Assembly: GCF_002879645.1 (NCBI RefSeq)
Contig: NZ_PNRE01000084.1
Span: forward strand, 1-48,378
Length of the DNA stretch: 48,378 nt
Direction of reading: 5' to 3'
Origin: Halomonas heilongjiangensis
GTDB taxonomy: Bacteria > Pseudomonadota > Gammaproteobacteria > Pseudomonadales > Halomonadaceae
The notes beneath the pieces were generated by a model that saw only the letters and a list, made by a program, of their open reading frames with translations, searched no databases and was not told where the DNA came from. The number at the start of each line of letters is the position of its first letter. Within the stretch, counting starts at the first letter, position 1. Both the position numbers and the translations under genes were made by a program. Positions 15,872-26,876 of the stretch are shown here, in pieces.

Positions 15872-15917
15872 GAGCGAATCGCTCGTCGTCGAATCATTCG
15901 AGTCAGGAATCATTCGA
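15872..15917 (+). repeat. Short palindromes and direct repeat between nusA and infB
   Basis: GAGCGAATCGCTC (15872-15884) is followed by GAATCATTCGA twice (15891-15901 and 15907-15917). The first copy forms the palindrome TCGAATCATTCGA. The whole 15842-15922 stretch is built from GCGAA/TTCG-like words. It may be a structured spacer in the operon mRNA. Confidence 0.55.
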
Positions 15918-15956
15918 TAGCGAACAGTATTAGGTCACGGGCTGAGGAGGGTCGTA

Positions 15957-18470
15957 ATGTCAGAGATGACCGTTAAGGATTTTGCAGCGAAGGTGGGTCG
16001 CGACGTGCCCCGCCTGCTGGAACAGATGAAGGAAGCCGGGCTCGAGCACCAGTCCGAGGGCGATGCCGTGTCCGAGGAGGACAAGCGCCAACTGCTCGAT
16101 TTCCTCACCAAGAGCCATGGCGGCGGCGGTGCCGGGGCCAGGAATCGCATCACCCTGACCCGCAAGACCAAGAGCCGTATCAAGACCGGTGAGCGGGGCA
16201 AGACCATCGAGGTGCAGGTGCGCAAGAAGCGTACCTACGTCAAGCGCGCCGAGGAAGAGGCGCCCGCGCCCGAGCCGGCCGAAGAGTCCGGCCCGCGCCA
16301 GCTGGTCGGCGACATGGCCGACTCCCGGCAGGCCCGGGCCGAGCTGGAGGCCCGCGAGGCCGAGGCAGAACAGGCGCGTGTTGCCGAGGAGGCCGCACGC
16401 GAGGAGGCGGCGCGGACCGAGTCCTCGAAGGCCGCCGAGGTGCCCGAGATTCCGGTGCCCGTGCTGGAGGTGGCGCAGGAGGCCACCGACGAGCCCCCCG
16501 CACCGCCCAAGGAGGGCCGCAGCGATCGCCGCACGGCGCCGCCGAAGAAGGCCGCCGCCAAGAAGAGTCGTGGGGGTCGCGACGACGACGACCGGGGCGA
16601 CCGCGAGGAGCGACGCCGCGGCGGCAAGAAGGTCAAGCGCGCCGAGCGTCGCGGTACCCGTCGTGGCGGCAGTCAGGGCGGCGGCAAGCACGGCTTCCAG
16701 AAGCCGACCCAGCCGATCGTGCGCGAGGTGTCGATCCCCGAATCGATCAGCGTCGCCGACCTGGCCGACAAGATGTCGATCAAGGCCAACGAGGTCATCA
16801 AGGCCATGTTCACCATGGGCGCGGCGGTGACCATCAACCAGACCATCGACCAGGACACCGCGGCCATCGTGGTCGAGGAGATGGGCCACAAGCCCAGGCT
16901 GGTCAAGGACGATGCGCTGGAGACCGAGGTCCTCGAGGGGATCTCCTACGAGGGCGAGGAGATCACCCGTTCGCCGGTAGTCACGGTGATGGGCCACGTC
17001 GACCACGGCAAGACCTCGCTGCTCGACTATATCCGCCAGGCCAAGGTGGCGACCGGGGAAGCCGGTGGCATCACCCAGCACATCGGCGCCTACCATGTGG
17101 AAGACAAACACGGTGGCGTGACCTTCCTGGATACCCCGGGCCACGCGGCGTTCACCGCGATGCGTGCCCGCGGTGCCAAGGCCACCGACGTGGTCATCCT
17201 GGTGGTCGCCGCCGATGACGGCGTGATGCCCCAGACCGTCGAGGCCATTGAGCATTCCAAGGCCGCCGAGGTCCCGCTGGTGGTGGCGGTCAACAAGATC
17301 GACAAGCCCGGCGCCGATCCGGACCGGGTCAAGAACGAGCTGTCACAGCACGGCGTCATCTCCGAGGAGTGGGGCGGTGATACCCAGTTCGTCCACGTCT
17401 CCGCCAAGACCGGCGAGGGCATCGATGCCCTGCTCGAGGCCGTGCTGCTGGTGTCCGAGGTGCTCGAACTCAAGGCCGTGCCGGAAGCGCCCGGCAAGGG
17501 CGTGGTGGTCGAGTCTCGCCTGGACAAGGGGCGCGGGCCGGTGGCCACCGTGCTGGTCCAGAACGGTACCCTGAAGAAGGGCGACATCGTGCTCGCCGGC
17601 CTTCACTATGGCCGCGTGCGTGCCCTGACCAACGAACTCGGCCAACAGGTCGATGCCGTGGGGCCGGCGATGCCGGTGGAGATCCAGGGCCTCGACGGGA
17701 CCCCGGATGCCGGCGACGACTTCATGGTGCTGGCCGACGAGAAGAAGGCCCGCGAGATCGCCAACTTCCGGCAGGGCAAGTACCGTGAGGTGCGTCTGGC
17801 GCGTCAGCAGAAGGCCAAGCTGGAGAACATGTTCAGCCAGATGGGCCAGGACGAGGTGGCCAAGGTCAACATCGTGCTCAAGGCCGATGTCCAGGGCTCG
17901 CTGGAGGCCATCAAAGGGGCGCTGGAGGAGCTCTCCACCGACGAGGTGCAGGTGGCCGTGGTCTCCTCCGGCGTGGGCGGCATCACCGGTACCGACGCCA
18001 ACCTGGCGCTGGCCTCCGAGGCCATCGTGGTCGGCTTCAACGTGCGTGCCGACGTCGCGGCTCGCGAGATCATCGAGCGCGAAGGCCTGGACCTGCGCTA
18101 CTACAGCGTGATCTACCAGCTGATCGACGAGGTCAAGCAGGCCATGAGCGGCATGCTGGCCCCGGAGTGGAAGGAGGAGATCGTCGGCGTGGCCGAGGTC
18201 CGCGACGTCTTCCGTGCCCCCAAGATCGGCGCCGTGGCCGGCTGCATGGTGGTCGAGGGCACCGTCTTCCGCAACAAGAAGATCCGGGTGCTGCGCGACA
18301 ACGTGGTGATCTACGAGGGCGAGCTCGAGTCGCTGCGCCGCTTCAAGGACGACGTCCAGGAAGTGCGCAACGGCATGGAGTGCGGCATCGGCGTGAAGAA
18401 CTACAACGATGTCCAGGTCGGCGACAAGATCGAGGTGTTCGATCAGGTCAAGGTCGAGCGGACCCTCTGA
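15957..18470 (+). CDS. infB: Translation initiation factor IF-2
   Basis: GTPase that places fMet-tRNA on the ribosome. 837 aa. An IF2_N domain is at about 1-52, then a long charged low-complexity linker (about 85-255, Ala/Glu/Arg-rich), and a second IF2_N domain at about 265-315. The G domain has G1 GHVDHGKT at 346-353, DTPGH and NKID, followed by domains II-IV to the C-terminus. GAGGAGG (15943-15949) precedes the ATG. An internal start for a shorter isoform, known in E. coli, is not obvious here. Confidence 0.97.
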   Translation: MSEMTVKDFAAKVGRDVPRLLEQMKEAGLEHQSEGDAVSEEDKRQLLDFLTKSHGGGGAGARNRITLTRKTKSRIKTGERGKTIEVQVRKKRTYVKRAEEEAPAPEPAEESGPRQLVGDMADSRQARAELEAREAEAEQARVAEEAAREEAARTESSKAAEVPEIPVPVLEVAQEATDEPPAPPKEGRSDRRTAPPKKAAAKKSRGGRDDDDRGDREERRRGGKKVKRAERRGTRRGGSQGGGKHGFQKPTQPIVREVSIPESISVADLADKMSIKANEVIKAMFTMGAAVTINQTIDQDTAAIVVEEMGHKPRLVKDDALETEVLEGISYEGEEITRSPVVTVMGHVDHGKTSLLDYIRQAKVATGEAGGITQHIGAYHVEDKHGGVTFLDTPGHAAFTAMRARGAKATDVVILVVAADDGVMPQTVEAIEHSKAAEVPLVVAVNKIDKPGADPDRVKNELSQHGVISEEWGGDTQFVHVSAKTGEGIDALLEAVLLVSEVLELKAVPEAPGKGVVVESRLDKGRGPVATVLVQNGTLKKGDIVLAGLHYGRVRALTNELGQQVDAVGPAMPVEIQGLDGTPDAGDDFMVLADEKKAREIANFRQGKYREVRLARQQKAKLENMFSQMGQDEVAKVNIVLKADVQGSLEAIKGALEELSTDEVQVAVVSSGVGGITGTDANLALASEAIVVGFNVRADVAAREIIEREGLDLRYYSVIYQLIDEVKQAMSGMLAPEWKEEIVGVAEVRDVFRAPKIGAVAGCMVVEGTVFRNKKIRVLRDNVVIYEGELESLRRFKDDVQEVRNGMECGIGVKNYNDVQVGDKIEVFDQVKVERTL

Positions 18471-18486
18471 GGGTCGAGGAGCGATC

Positions 18487-18927
18487 ATGCGCGAGTTCAA
18501 GCGTACCGACCGGGTGGCCGACCAGTTGCAGAAGGAGCTGGCGGTGCTCATCCAGCGCGAGGTCAAGGACCCGCGCCTGGGCATGGTCACGGTGAGCGGC
18601 GTCGAGGTCAGTCGTGACCTCGGCTATGCCGACGTCCACGTGACCCTGCTGGGCGAGGATACGCCCGAGCGCATCAAGGAGAACCTCAAGGTGCTGCGCC
18701 AGGCCGCCGGCTTCCTGCGGGGCCAGATCGCCCGGCGCATCAAGCTGCGCCATGTGCCGGAGCTGCGTTTCCACTACGACGAGAGCGTGGTGCGTGGCCA
18801 GCGGCTGTCGTCGCTGATCGAGGAGGCCGTGGCCAGCGACAAGGCGCGTCACGGCGAGGAGCCCGGCGACGACGCAGCGGCCGGTGACGCCGGTGAGGCG
18901 TCCGGCAACGAGGGCGGGCGAGACTGA
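18487..18927 (+). CDS. rbfA: Ribosome-binding factor A
   Basis: 30S assembly and cold-adaptation factor. 146 aa with a KH-like core (about 1-115) containing KDPRLGMVTVSGVEVSRD and LRHVPELRFHYDES. The C-terminal 30 residues are an acidic, Gly-rich tail. ATG 18487 follows GAGGAG at 18476-18481. The stop overlaps the truB start by one base (TGATG). Confidence 0.96.
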   Translation: MREFKRTDRVADQLQKELAVLIQREVKDPRLGMVTVSGVEVSRDLGYADVHVTLLGEDTPERIKENLKVLRQAAGFLRGQIARRIKLRHVPELRFHYDESVVRGQRLSSLIEEAVASDKARHGEEPGDDAAAGDAGEASGNEGGRD

Positions 18928-19844
18928 TGGCGCGTCGGCGTCGCGGCCTGCCGGTGAACGGGGTGCTGCTGCTCGACAAGCCCAAGGGGCTGTCGAGCAA
19001 CCACGCCCTGCAGCGGGCACGGCGTCTGTTCCAGGCGCAGAAGGCCGGCCATACCGGGACGCTTGACCCCATGGCCACCGGCCTGTTGCCGGTCTGCTTC
19101 GGCGAGGCGACCAAGTTCTCCGCCCAGCTGCTGGCGGCCGACAAGGTCTACCGCACGCGGGTGGAGCTGGGCGTGGTCACCGATACCGGTGACGCCGAGG
19201 GCGAGGTGCTCGAGCGTAACGAGGTGCCCCGGCTCTCCGAGGCCGATATCGAGGGTGTGCTCGCGCTGTTTCGCGGCGAGATCGAGCAGGTGCCACCGAT
19301 GTATTCGGCGCTCAAGCATCAGGGGCGCAAGCTCTACGAGCTGGCCCGGGAGGGCAGGACGGTGGAGCGTGCAGTACGGCGCGTGACGGTGTATGATGCG
19401 CGCCTTCTCGCCTGCGAAGGCGACGCCTTCGAGCTGGAAGTGCGGGTCAGCAAGGGCACCTACATCCGCACCCTCGCCGAGGACATCGGCAGGACGCTGG
19501 GATGCGGTGGCCATATCAGCGCCTTGCGCCGCCTGGCGACGGGTCCCTTCAGCGGTGACGGGATGCTGAGTCTCGAGACGCTGGAGGGGCTGCCGGGACA
19601 GGCCGAGCGCGAAGCGGTGCTGCTGCCGGTCGACGTGCTGGTGGCGCACCTGCCGCGGTGCTCGGTCGATGCCGAGGCGGCCCGGCGACTCACCCATGGC
19701 CAGCCGGCTCGGGTCGATACCGGGGCCCTGGCGGCGGGCGAGACGGCAAGACTCTATCGTGACGAGGCCTTTCTGGGGCTCGGCACGGTGACGGGGCCAC
19801 AGGAGGTGGCGCCGAAGCGGCTGCTGAGCACGGCGGCCGATTGA
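18927..19844 (+). CDS. truB: tRNA pseudouridine(55) synthase
   Basis: Makes pseudouridine 55 in the T-loop of tRNAs. 305 aa. Catalytic Asp47 is in [15 protein letters not shown]; the [18 protein letters not shown] and [15 protein letters not shown] motifs and a C-terminal PUA-like region are present. Coupled to rbfA by a TGATG overlap. Confidence 0.97.
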   Translation: MARRRRGLPVNGVLLLDKPKGLSSNHALQRARRLFQAQKAGHTGTLDPMATGLLPVCFGEATKFSAQLLAADKVYRTRVELGVVTDTGDAEGEVLERNEVPRLSEADIEGVLALFRGEIEQVPPMYSALKHQGRKLYELAREGRTVERAVRRVTVYDARLLACEGDAFELEVRVSKGTYIRTLAEDIGRTLGCGGHISALRRLATGPFSGDGMLSLETLEGLPGQAEREAVLLPVDVLVAHLPRCSVDAEAARRLTHGQPARVDTGALAAGETARLYRDEAFLGLGTVTGPQEVAPKRLLSTAAD

Positions 19845-19923
19845 AGGGAAAGACGCTCGAGACTGCAAATATGCGTGGTCTCACACCTACATCATTCAGG
19901 CATATTGCTTACTGGAGAGACAG

Positions 19924-20193
19924 ATGGCACTGACCGCTGAACAGAAGGCCGAGATCGTCAACGAATTCGGCCGTGGCGACAACGACACCGGTTCCCCCGA
20001 AGTGCAGGTGGCCCTGCTGAGCGCCAACATCGATGGCCTGCAGGACCACTTCAAGACCAACAAGCAGGATCACCACTCCCGTCGTGGCCTGATTCGCATG
20101 GTCAACCAGCGCCGCAAGCTGCTGGACTACCTGAAGCGCAAGGATTTCGAGCGCTATCAGTCGCTGATCCAGCGCCTGGGCCTGCGTCGTTAA
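19924..20193 (+). CDS. rpsO: 30S ribosomal protein S15
   Basis: 89 aa primary 16S rRNA-binding protein. It has the family sequence from [15 protein letters not shown] to [18 protein letters not shown] lies just before the ATG. In E. coli the rpsO leader is an autoregulatory pseudoknot; the 79-nt gap here is large enough for one, but I cannot confirm a structure. A strong terminator follows. Confidence 0.98.
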   Translation: MALTAEQKAEIVNEFGRGDNDTGSPEVQVALLSANIDGLQDHFKTNKQDHHSRRGLIRMVNQRRKLLDYLKRKDFERYQSLIQRLGLRR

Positions 20194-20216
20194 TCGACGC
20201 ACCCCAAGCGGTAGAG

Positions 20217-20245
20217 AAACGGGCAGCCTTCGGGCTGCCCGTTTT
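20217..20245 (+). terminator. rpsO terminator
   Basis: AAACGGGCAGCC, TTCG loop, GGCTGCCCGTTTT: an 8-bp GC stem with a UUCG tetraloop, flanked by AAAC/GTTTT. Textbook intrinsic terminator. Confidence 0.92.
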
Positions 20246-20290
20246 GCGTCTTGGCTATGTATGCATGAAAGCGTCCGACTCGGGGCTGAC

Positions 20291-20388
20291 CGGCGACAGG
20301 CCTTCGAGGGGGCGCTGTGAACCCCTCCCTGGGCGCTACCGACGCCTTCCCTGGCGTAGGACCCCCTCTCCGGCCTGTCCCCGGCGCC
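20291..20388 (+). repeat. Structured intergenic repeat, copy 1 (before pnp)
   Basis: About 98 bp, closely related to copy 2 at 22729-22827. Nested inverted arms: GACAGGCC/GGCCTGTC outermost, then GAGGGGG/CCCCCTC, then an inner ACGCC/GGCGT hairpin. The constant core CGCTGTGAACCC...CTGGGCGCTACC lies between them. The 321-bp rpsO-pnp gap otherwise holds only the terminator and the pnp ribosome binding site; no ORF is convincing. Confidence 0.75.
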
Positions 20389-20514
20389 CCTCGTCGCTCC
20401 CGATGCGATTGTCGAACGGATATGTCGCTACCCGGTGGCCCTGGCGGCCGTCAACCCCTAAAATGGTCGCCGAGTCGAAACGACCCAAACACAGAAAAGT
20501 TGAAGGAAGTCGCC

Positions 20515-22647
20515 GTGAATCCGGTCAAGAAAACGTTTCAGTACGGTCGCAGCACCGTCACCCTGGAAACCGGGCGCATCGCCCGCCAGGCCTCCGGTGC
20601 CGTGATGGTCACCATGGACGACACCGTGGTGCTGTGCACCGTGGTGGCAAGGAAGGAAGCCAATCCCAACCAGCCCTTCTTCCCACTCTCCGTGCACTAC
20701 CAGGAGAAGACCTACGCGGTGGGCAAGATCCCCGGGGGCTTCTTCAAGCGCGAGGGGCGTCCCACCGAGAAGGAGACCCTCACCTCGCGGCTGATCGATC
20801 GCCCGATCCGCCCGCTGTTCCCCAAGGGCTTCATGAACGAGGTGCAGGTGATCTGCACCGTGCTCTCCACCGACCGCAACCATGACCCGGACATCGCCGC
20901 CCTGCTCGGCACCTCCGCGGCCCTGGCGATCTCCGGCGTGCCGTTCAGCGGCCCGATCGGTGCCGCGCGGGTGGGCTTCGACGAGGACAAGGGCTATTTC
21001 CTCAACCCCACCGTGGAGGAGCTGGCAGGCTCCGAGCTGGACATGGTCGTCGCCGGCACCGAGAAGGCCGTGCTGATGGTCGAGTCCGAGGCCAAGGAAC
21101 TGCTCGAGGACGAGATGCTGGGCGCCGTGCTCTACGGCCACCAGGAGATGCAGGTGGCGATCAAGGCGATCAACGAGCTGGTCGCCGAGGCCGGCAAGCC
21201 GAAGTGGGACTGGCAGCCGCCGGCCGAGAACACCGCCCTCAAGGACGCCGTGGCACAGGCCTTCGAGGCCCGGGTGGGCGAGGCCTATCGCATCACCGAC
21301 AAGATGGCGCGTCAGGATGCGCTCGCCGGGCTCAAGGCCGAGGCGGTCGAGCAGCTCGCCGGTGAGGAGGAAGGCAAGTTCGACGCCGACGACGTCAAGG
21401 GCGCCTTCGCCGGCCTGGAGAAGCGCGTGGTGCGCTCCCGGGTCATCAAGGGCGAGCCGCGCATCGACGGCCGTGACCTCAAGACCGTGAGGCCGCTCTC
21501 CATCGAAGTGGGCGCGTTGCCCAAGACCCATGGTTCGGCGATCTTCACTCGCGGCGAGACCCAGGCGATCGTCATCGCCACCCTGGGGACCCTGCGCGAC
21601 GCCCAGCTGATCGAGTCGCTGGAGGGCGAGCGCAAGGACCGCTTCCTGCTGCACTACAACTTCCCCCCGTACAGCGTGGGTGAGGCCGGCTTCATGGGCG
21701 GGCCGAAGCGTCGCGAGATCGGCCACGGCCGGCTGGCGCGCCGCGGCGTGCAGGCGATGCTGCCCGACGACGCCGAGTTCCCCTACACCATTCGCGTGGT
21801 CTCCGAGATCACCGAGTCGAACGGCTCGAGCTCCATGGCCTCGGTGTGTGGCTCCTCGCTGGCGCTGATGGACGCCGGGGTGCCGATGAAGGCACCGGTG
21901 GCCGGCATCGCCATGGGCCTGGTCAAGGATGCCGACGGCTTCGCGGTGCTGACCGACATCCTCGGCGACGAGGACCATCTCGGCGACATGGACTTCAAGG
22001 TGGCCGGCTCGGCCGCTGGTGTCACCGCCCTGCAGATGGACATCAAGATCGAGGGCATCAACGAGGAGATCATGGAGGTCGCCCTGCAGCAGGCCAACGA
22101 GGCGCGCCTGCAGATCCTCGAGCAGATGAACGCGGTGATCGGCCAGAGCCGTGCCGAGGTGTCCGAGAACGCGCCTTCCATGGCCACCATCAAGATCGAT
22201 CCGGACAAGATCCGCGACGTCATCGGCAAGGGTGGTGCCACCATTCGCAAGATCTGCGAGGACACCGGCGCCTCCATCGACCTGGATGACGACGGTACCG
22301 TGCGCATCTACGCCGAGGACAAGGCGGCGGCCAAGAAGGCCATCGACACCGTGCTGGCGATCACCGCCGAGGCGGAGATCGGCAAGCTCTACCGCGGCAA
22401 GGTGGTGCGCATCGCCGACTTCGGCGCCTTCGTCAACATCATGCCGGGGACCGACGGCCTGGTGCACATCTCGCAGATCGTGCCCGAGCGGGTCAACGAC
22501 GTGCGTGACTTCCTCAACGAGGGCGACGATATCGTGGTCAAGGTGCTCGACATCGACAACCGCAACCGGGTGAAGCTCACCATCAAGGAGATCACCCCGG
22601 AAGAGAAGGCCGCCTTCGAGGCCGAAGAGACCGCCACCGAGCTGTAA
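20515..22647 (+). CDS. pnp: Polyribonucleotide nucleotidyltransferase (PNPase)
   Basis: Phosphorolytic 3'-5' exoribonuclease, trimer, part of the degradosome. 710 aa (E. coli 711). First RNase PH domain about 1-145, alpha-helical linker about 150-310, catalytic second RNase PH domain about 315-550, then KH ([17 protein letters not shown]) and S1 ([21 protein letters not shown]). The start is GTG 20515 with GGAAG at 20505-20509 and the N-terminus [11 protein letters not shown]; a 66-codon upstream extension runs through the repeat and is rejected. It is bracketed by two copies of the structured repeat. Confidence 0.97.
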   Translation: MNPVKKTFQYGRSTVTLETGRIARQASGAVMVTMDDTVVLCTVVARKEANPNQPFFPLSVHYQEKTYAVGKIPGGFFKREGRPTEKETLTSRLIDRPIRPLFPKGFMNEVQVICTVLSTDRNHDPDIAALLGTSAALAISGVPFSGPIGAARVGFDEDKGYFLNPTVEELAGSELDMVVAGTEKAVLMVESEAKELLEDEMLGAVLYGHQEMQVAIKAINELVAEAGKPKWDWQPPAENTALKDAVAQAFEARVGEAYRITDKMARQDALAGLKAEAVEQLAGEEEGKFDADDVKGAFAGLEKRVVRSRVIKGEPRIDGRDLKTVRPLSIEVGALPKTHGSAIFTRGETQAIVIATLGTLRDAQLIESLEGERKDRFLLHYNFPPYSVGEAGFMGGPKRREIGHGRLARRGVQAMLPDDAEFPYTIRVVSEITESNGSSSMASVCGSSLALMDAGVPMKAPVAGIAMGLVKDADGFAVLTDILGDEDHLGDMDFKVAGSAAGVTALQMDIKIEGINEEIMEVALQQANEARLQILEQMNAVIGQSRAEVSENAPSMATIKIDPDKIRDVIGKGGATIRKICEDTGASIDLDDDGTVRIYAEDKAAAKKAIDTVLAITAEAEIGKLYRGKVVRIADFGAFVNIMPGTDGLVHISQIVPERVNDVRDFLNEGDDIVVKVLDIDNRNRVKLTIKEITPEEKAAFEAEETATEL

Positions 22648-22670
22648 GCCTCAAGCTCGAAGCCGGAAGA
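22645..22670 (+). repeat. Degenerate period-7 NAAGCNN repeats after pnp
   Basis: From the pnp stop codon: TAAGCCT, CAAGCTC, GAAGCCG, GAAGAG. Same 7-bp spacing and NAAGC core as the repeats around the greA terminator (6253-6343), and again directly before a terminator. Confidence 0.45.
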
Positions 22671-22671
22671 G

Positions 22672-22706
22672 AAACCGCCCCCATGGCATGGCCATGGGGG
22701 CGGTTT
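22672..22706. terminator. pnp terminator, 16-bp perfect stem
   Basis: Perfect 16-nt arms around an ATG triloop, opening AAACCGCC and closing GGCGGTTT. The A-start and T-end make it usable in both directions, for pnp and for the convergent thiolase gene. Confidence 0.88.
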
Positions 22707-22728
22707 ACGTTTGGGTGCCGCGGCTTTC

Positions 22729-22827
22729 CCGGCGACAGGCCATCGCGGAGGCGCTGTGAACCCGTCCCTGGGCGCTACCTCTACCATCCATGGCAGAGGA
22801 CCTCCGCTTTGGCCCGTCCCCGGCGCC
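22729..22827 (+). repeat. Structured intergenic repeat, copy 2 (after pnp)
   Basis: Same orientation and length as copy 1. Core CGCTGTGAACCC and CCTGGGCGCTACC are identical; the stem pairs differ in both arms together (GCGGAGG/CCTCCGC here, GAGGGGG/CCCCCTC in copy 1). The outer stem has one A.C mismatch (GACAGGCC/GGCCCGTC). It fills most of the gap between the pnp terminator and the thiolase gene. Confidence 0.75.
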
Positions 22828-22847
22828 GCTCGGGTTGCGGTGCGCGC

Positions 22848-24023
<1,176 letters not shown>

Positions 24024-24160
24024 GAGGAGTTACTCCTGAGGTCAGTCGCGGGGGTAGTCCCGTCAGCATAGGGGACTCTTGTGCGCTGCGGCAATGCCCA
24101 AATAGGGGCGATGCCCGGATCACTCAGTATAGCGGGGGGTGGCGCGGGATGCAGGAAGGC

Positions 24161-24188
24161 GCCGGCGGCACCCGATAGTGCCGCCGGC
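24161..24188 (-). terminator. Hairpin after panD (likely end of the pan operon)
   Basis: Perfect 11-bp arms GCCGGCGGCAC/GTGCCGCCGGC around a 6-nt loop, just past the panD stop on the minus strand. No T-run follows, so it may stabilise the mRNA end rather than terminate. Confidence 0.5.
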
Positions 24189-24196
24189 CATCGGGC

Positions 24197-24577
24197 TCAG
24201 GCGAGCTGGACGGGAATGGCATGGCTGGTATGGCTGACGGCATTGCCTTCCTGCAGGTAGACCAGGGCCGGCTGGTGGGTGTCGAGTTCGGCCTCGTTGT
24301 AATGGGCATAGCTGCAGATGATCACCCGGTCGCCGACACCGGCGAGGTGGGCCGCGGCGCCGTTCACCGAGATGACCTTCGAGCCCTCCTCGGCGCGGAT
24401 CGCGTAGGTGGTGAAGCGCTGCCCGTTCTCGACGTTGTAGATCTGGATCTGCTCGTTCTCGCGGATGCCGGACATGTCCAGCAGGTCGCCGTCGATGGCG
24501 CAGGAGCCCTCGTAGTTGAGCACGGCATGGGTGACACGGGCCATGTGCAGCTTGGCCTTGAGCATGATGGTGAACAT
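24197..24577 (-). CDS. panD: Aspartate 1-decarboxylase (pyruvoyl enzyme precursor)
   Basis: Makes beta-alanine for pantothenate. 126 aa, the same length as E. coli. Self-cleavage is expected between Gly24 and Ser25 in [14 protein letters not shown], giving the pyruvoyl group. [20 protein letters not shown] is conserved. GGAGG precedes the ATG. Third of panB-panC-panD, 34 nt after panC. Confidence 0.97.
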   Translation of the reverse strand: MFTIMLKAKLHMARVTHAVLNYEGSCAIDGDLLDMSGIRENEQIQIYNVENGQRFTTYAIRAEEGSKVISVNGAAAHLAGVGDRVIICSYAHYNEAELDTHQPALVYLQEGNAVSHTSHAIPVQLA

Positions 24578-24611
24578 GAGGGCGTGATCCTCCGAATAGT
24601 GGGGCAGCGCG

Positions 24612-25460
24612 TCAGCGCGGCAGGGTCAGGGTCAGGTTGTCGATCAGTCGGGTCGGGCCGAGCCGGGCGGCGGCGAGCAGTCTGGCCTCACGGGTCGCCG
24701 TGGTGATCGGGCCCAGGTCGGGAGCGCGCAGTTCCAGGTAGTCGGGCACGAAGCCGGCGTCGTCCAGTCGGGCCAGGCCCGCTGCCAGGGTGGTCTCGAC
24801 CGGCTCGCCTGCCTCCAGCGCCTGGCGCAGCGCCTCCAGTGTCCGATAGAGGCGCGGGGCGATGGCTCGCTGCTCCGGGTCGAGGTAGCCATTGCGTGAC
24901 GACAGGGCCAGGCCGTCATCGGCGCGCACGATGGGGACGCCGACGATCTCGATGGGGAAGTGCAGGTCGGTGACCAGGCGACGAATCACCGCCAGCTGCT
25001 GATAGTCCTTCTCGCCGAAGCAGGCCACCTGGGGCTGCACCAGGTTGAAGAGCATGCCGACGATGGTGGCGACGCCGTCGAAGTGCCCCGGGCGCGAGCC
25101 GCCGCACAGCCCCTCGCTGACCCCGAGGACCCGGATCTGCGTCTGGGCCTCCAGGCGGCGAGGGTAGATCGTCGCGGTCGCCGGCGCGAACAGCAGGTCA
25201 CAGCCGGCGCCCTCGAGCTTCTGCTGATCCTCGGCGAGGGTGCGCGGATAGGCGTCCAGGTCCTCGTTGGGGCCGAACTGCATCGGATTGACGAAGATCG
25301 TGGCTACCACCACGTCGGCGTGGCGGCGAGCGCTCTCGACCAGCGCCAGGTGGCCGGCGTGCAAATTGCCCATGGTGGGTACCAGGGCGATGCGCCGGCC
25401 GCGTCGACGGCTGTCGTCGAGGGTCTCGCGCAGGGAGGCTATCTCACGCAGGGTACGCAT
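24612..25460 (-). CDS. panC: Pantothenate synthetase (pantoate-beta-alanine ligase)
   Basis: ATP-dependent ligation of pantoate and beta-alanine. 282 aa. Nucleotidyltransferase HxGH motif at 34-37 in [46 protein letters not shown] and FGEKDYQQL follow, and the KMSKS-like region is SSRNGYL. 12 nt downstream of panB, same operon. Confidence 0.97.
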   Translation of the reverse strand: MRTLREIASLRETLDDSRRRGRRIALVPTMGNLHAGHLALVESARRHADVVVATIFVNPMQFGPNEDLDAYPRTLAEDQQKLEGAGCDLLFAPATATIYPRRLEAQTQIRVLGVSEGLCGGSRPGHFDGVATIVGMLFNLVQPQVACFGEKDYQQLAVIRRLVTDLHFPIEIVGVPIVRADDGLALSSRNGYLDPEQRAIAPRLYRTLEALRQALEAGEPVETTLAAGLARLDDAGFVPDYLELRAPDLGPITTATREARLLAAARLGPTRLIDNLTLTLPR

Positions 25461-25472
25461 CTGAGCGGGCTC

Positions 25473-26264
25473 CTAGAAGCAGTGTTCCTCGGCCGGGAAG
25501 CGCCGGGCCTTGACGTCCTCGTGGTAGCGCCGGAAGGCGCCCTGGATGTCGTCGGCCTCCGCCAGGAAGTTCTTGACGAAGCGCGGGGTGCGGCCGTGGG
25601 TCACACCCAGCACGTCGTGCATCACGAGGATCTGGCCATCGGTGTCGGGGCCGGCGCCGATACCGATCACCGGCACGTCCAGGGCCTCGCTCACCGCGCG
25701 GCCGAGGCTCGCCGGCACACACTCCAGCAGGATCACCGAGGCGCCGGCCGCCACCAGGGCGCGGGCATCCTCGAGGATGCGGGCGGCGTGCTCGGCCTCC
25801 CGGCCCTGCACCTTGTAGCCGCCGAGCCGATGGACCGACTGGGGGGTCAGGCCCAGGTGGGCGCACACCGGGACGCCGCGGCGGGTCAGCTCGCGGATGC
25901 CCTCGGCCATCCAGGCGTCGCCTTCGACCTTGACCAGCTCGGCGCCGGCGCGCATCAGCTCGCCGGCATCCTGCAGCAGGCGCTCGGTGCTCGAGTTGCT
26001 CATGAACGGCAGGTCGACCATCAGCAGGCTCGCGCCCTTGCCGCGCGCCACGCAGCGGGTGTGATAGCAGATATCGTCGAGGGTCACCGGCAGGGTGCTG
26101 GCATGCCCCTGCAGGACCATGCCCAGGGAGTCGCCCACCAGCAGGACCTCGACACCGGCTTCGCCGGCGGCGCGGGCGAAGGAGGCGTCATAGGCGGTCA
26201 GGCAGCTGAAGGGCTCACCGGCGCGCTTCGAGGCCTGCAGCGTGCTCAGGGTGACGGTTTTCAT
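25473..26264 (-). CDS. panB: 3-methyl-2-oxobutanoate hydroxymethyltransferase
   Basis: First committed step of pantothenate synthesis, from ketoisovalerate and methylene-THF. 263 aa TIM barrel. Conserved blocks are LTAYDASFA, VGDSLGMVLQGH (metal Asp), KVEGD and LECVP, plus GIGAGPDTDGQILVMHD. A 117-nt gap to folK with GTAAC/GTTAC inverted repeats suggests panBCD may have its own control in addition to readthrough from pcnB-folK. Confidence 0.97.
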   Translation of the reverse strand: MKTVTLSTLQASKRAGEPFSCLTAYDASFARAAGEAGVEVLLVGDSLGMVLQGHASTLPVTLDDICYHTRCVARGKGASLLMVDLPFMSNSSTERLLQDAGELMRAGAELVKVEGDAWMAEGIRELTRRGVPVCAHLGLTPQSVHRLGGYKVQGREAEHAARILEDARALVAAGASVILLECVPASLGRAVSEALDVPVIGIGAGPDTDGQILVMHDVLGVTHGRTPRFVKNFLAEADDIQGAFRRYHEDVKARRFPAEEHCF

Positions 26265-26317
26265 GGCGTGCTCTCGTGGTTGTCGTCGGCGTGGTCTGCT
26301 CGGGACCCGTCTCGTCT

Positions 26318-26366
26318 GTAACCCGTGATTGTTACCCGAACCGTCCCGAGGTGTCGATAGGTAACA
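26318..26366. promoter_or_regulatory. Cluster of GTAAC/GTTAC half-sites upstream of panB
   Basis: GTAAC (26318-26322) and TGTTAC (26330-26335) form an inverted repeat with 8-bp spacing. GTAACA follows at 26361-26366, and another GTAACA lies at 26393-26398 within the folK 3' end. TGTTAC/GTAACA are the half-sites known for CbrB in Pseudomonas, and the same words occur upstream of the CrcZ-like RNA here. Operator function is inferred. Confidence 0.35.
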
Positions 26367-26381
26367 CTTGGCGTGGGCGTG

Positions 26382-26876
26382 TCAGGCGACGGGTAACACC
26401 GGGCACAGGCTGCCGTCGTTCAGCGCCCCGGCCAGCTCGCTCACCCGGCGGCCGTCGGGCAGTCGCAGCGTCGGGGCGAGCTCTGCCAGCGGTACCATCA
26501 CGAAGGCGCGCTGCACCATCTCGGGATGGGGGACCGTCAGGCGCGGCAGCGCCAGGCGTCGGTCATCGAAGAGTAACAGATCCAGGTCCAGGGTGCGGGG
26601 CCCCCAGCGGCGCTGGCGGACCCGGCGGTGGCGCTGTTCCAGGGCCTGCAACTGGTCGAGCAGGGCCAGTGGCGAGAGACGGGTCTCGAGGCGTGCCACG
26701 GCATTGATGAAATCGGGTTGGTCCTGGGGGCCGACCGGTCGGCTCGCGTAGAGTCGCGAGGCGGCGACGCAGCGGGTCAGCGGCAGTCGGTCGAGCGCCG
26801 CGAGGGCGCGTTCGACCTGAAGGCGAGGATCGTCGAGGTTGCTGCCCAGGCCGATCCAGGCGTGATGGCCGCTCAT
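26382..26876 (-). CDS. folK: 6-hydroxymethyl-7,8-dihydropterin pyrophosphokinase (HPPK)
   Basis: Supplies the diphosphate substrate for FolP. 164 aa. IGLGSNLDDP near the N-terminus, RWGPRTLDLDLLLFDD with the two metal-binding Asp residues, and LTVPHPEMVQRAFVMVPLAELAP. The start ATG at 26876 overlaps the pcnB stop (ATGA). The longer reading frame upstream is a pcnB shadow. Confidence 0.96.
   Translation of the reverse strand: MSGHHAWIGLGSNLDDPRLQVERALAALDRLPLTRCVAASRLYASRPVGPQDQPDFINAVARLETRLSPLALLDQLQALEQRHRRVRQRRWGPRTLDLDLLLFDDRRLALPRLTVPHPEMVQRAFVMVPLAELAPTLRLPDGRRVSELAGALNDGSLCPVLPVA

Noticed and set aside
20317..20514. 66-codon N-terminal extension of pnp
   Set aside because: It runs through the structured repeat and has no counterpart in PNPase. 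The GTG at 20515 has a ribosome binding site and gives the normal length.
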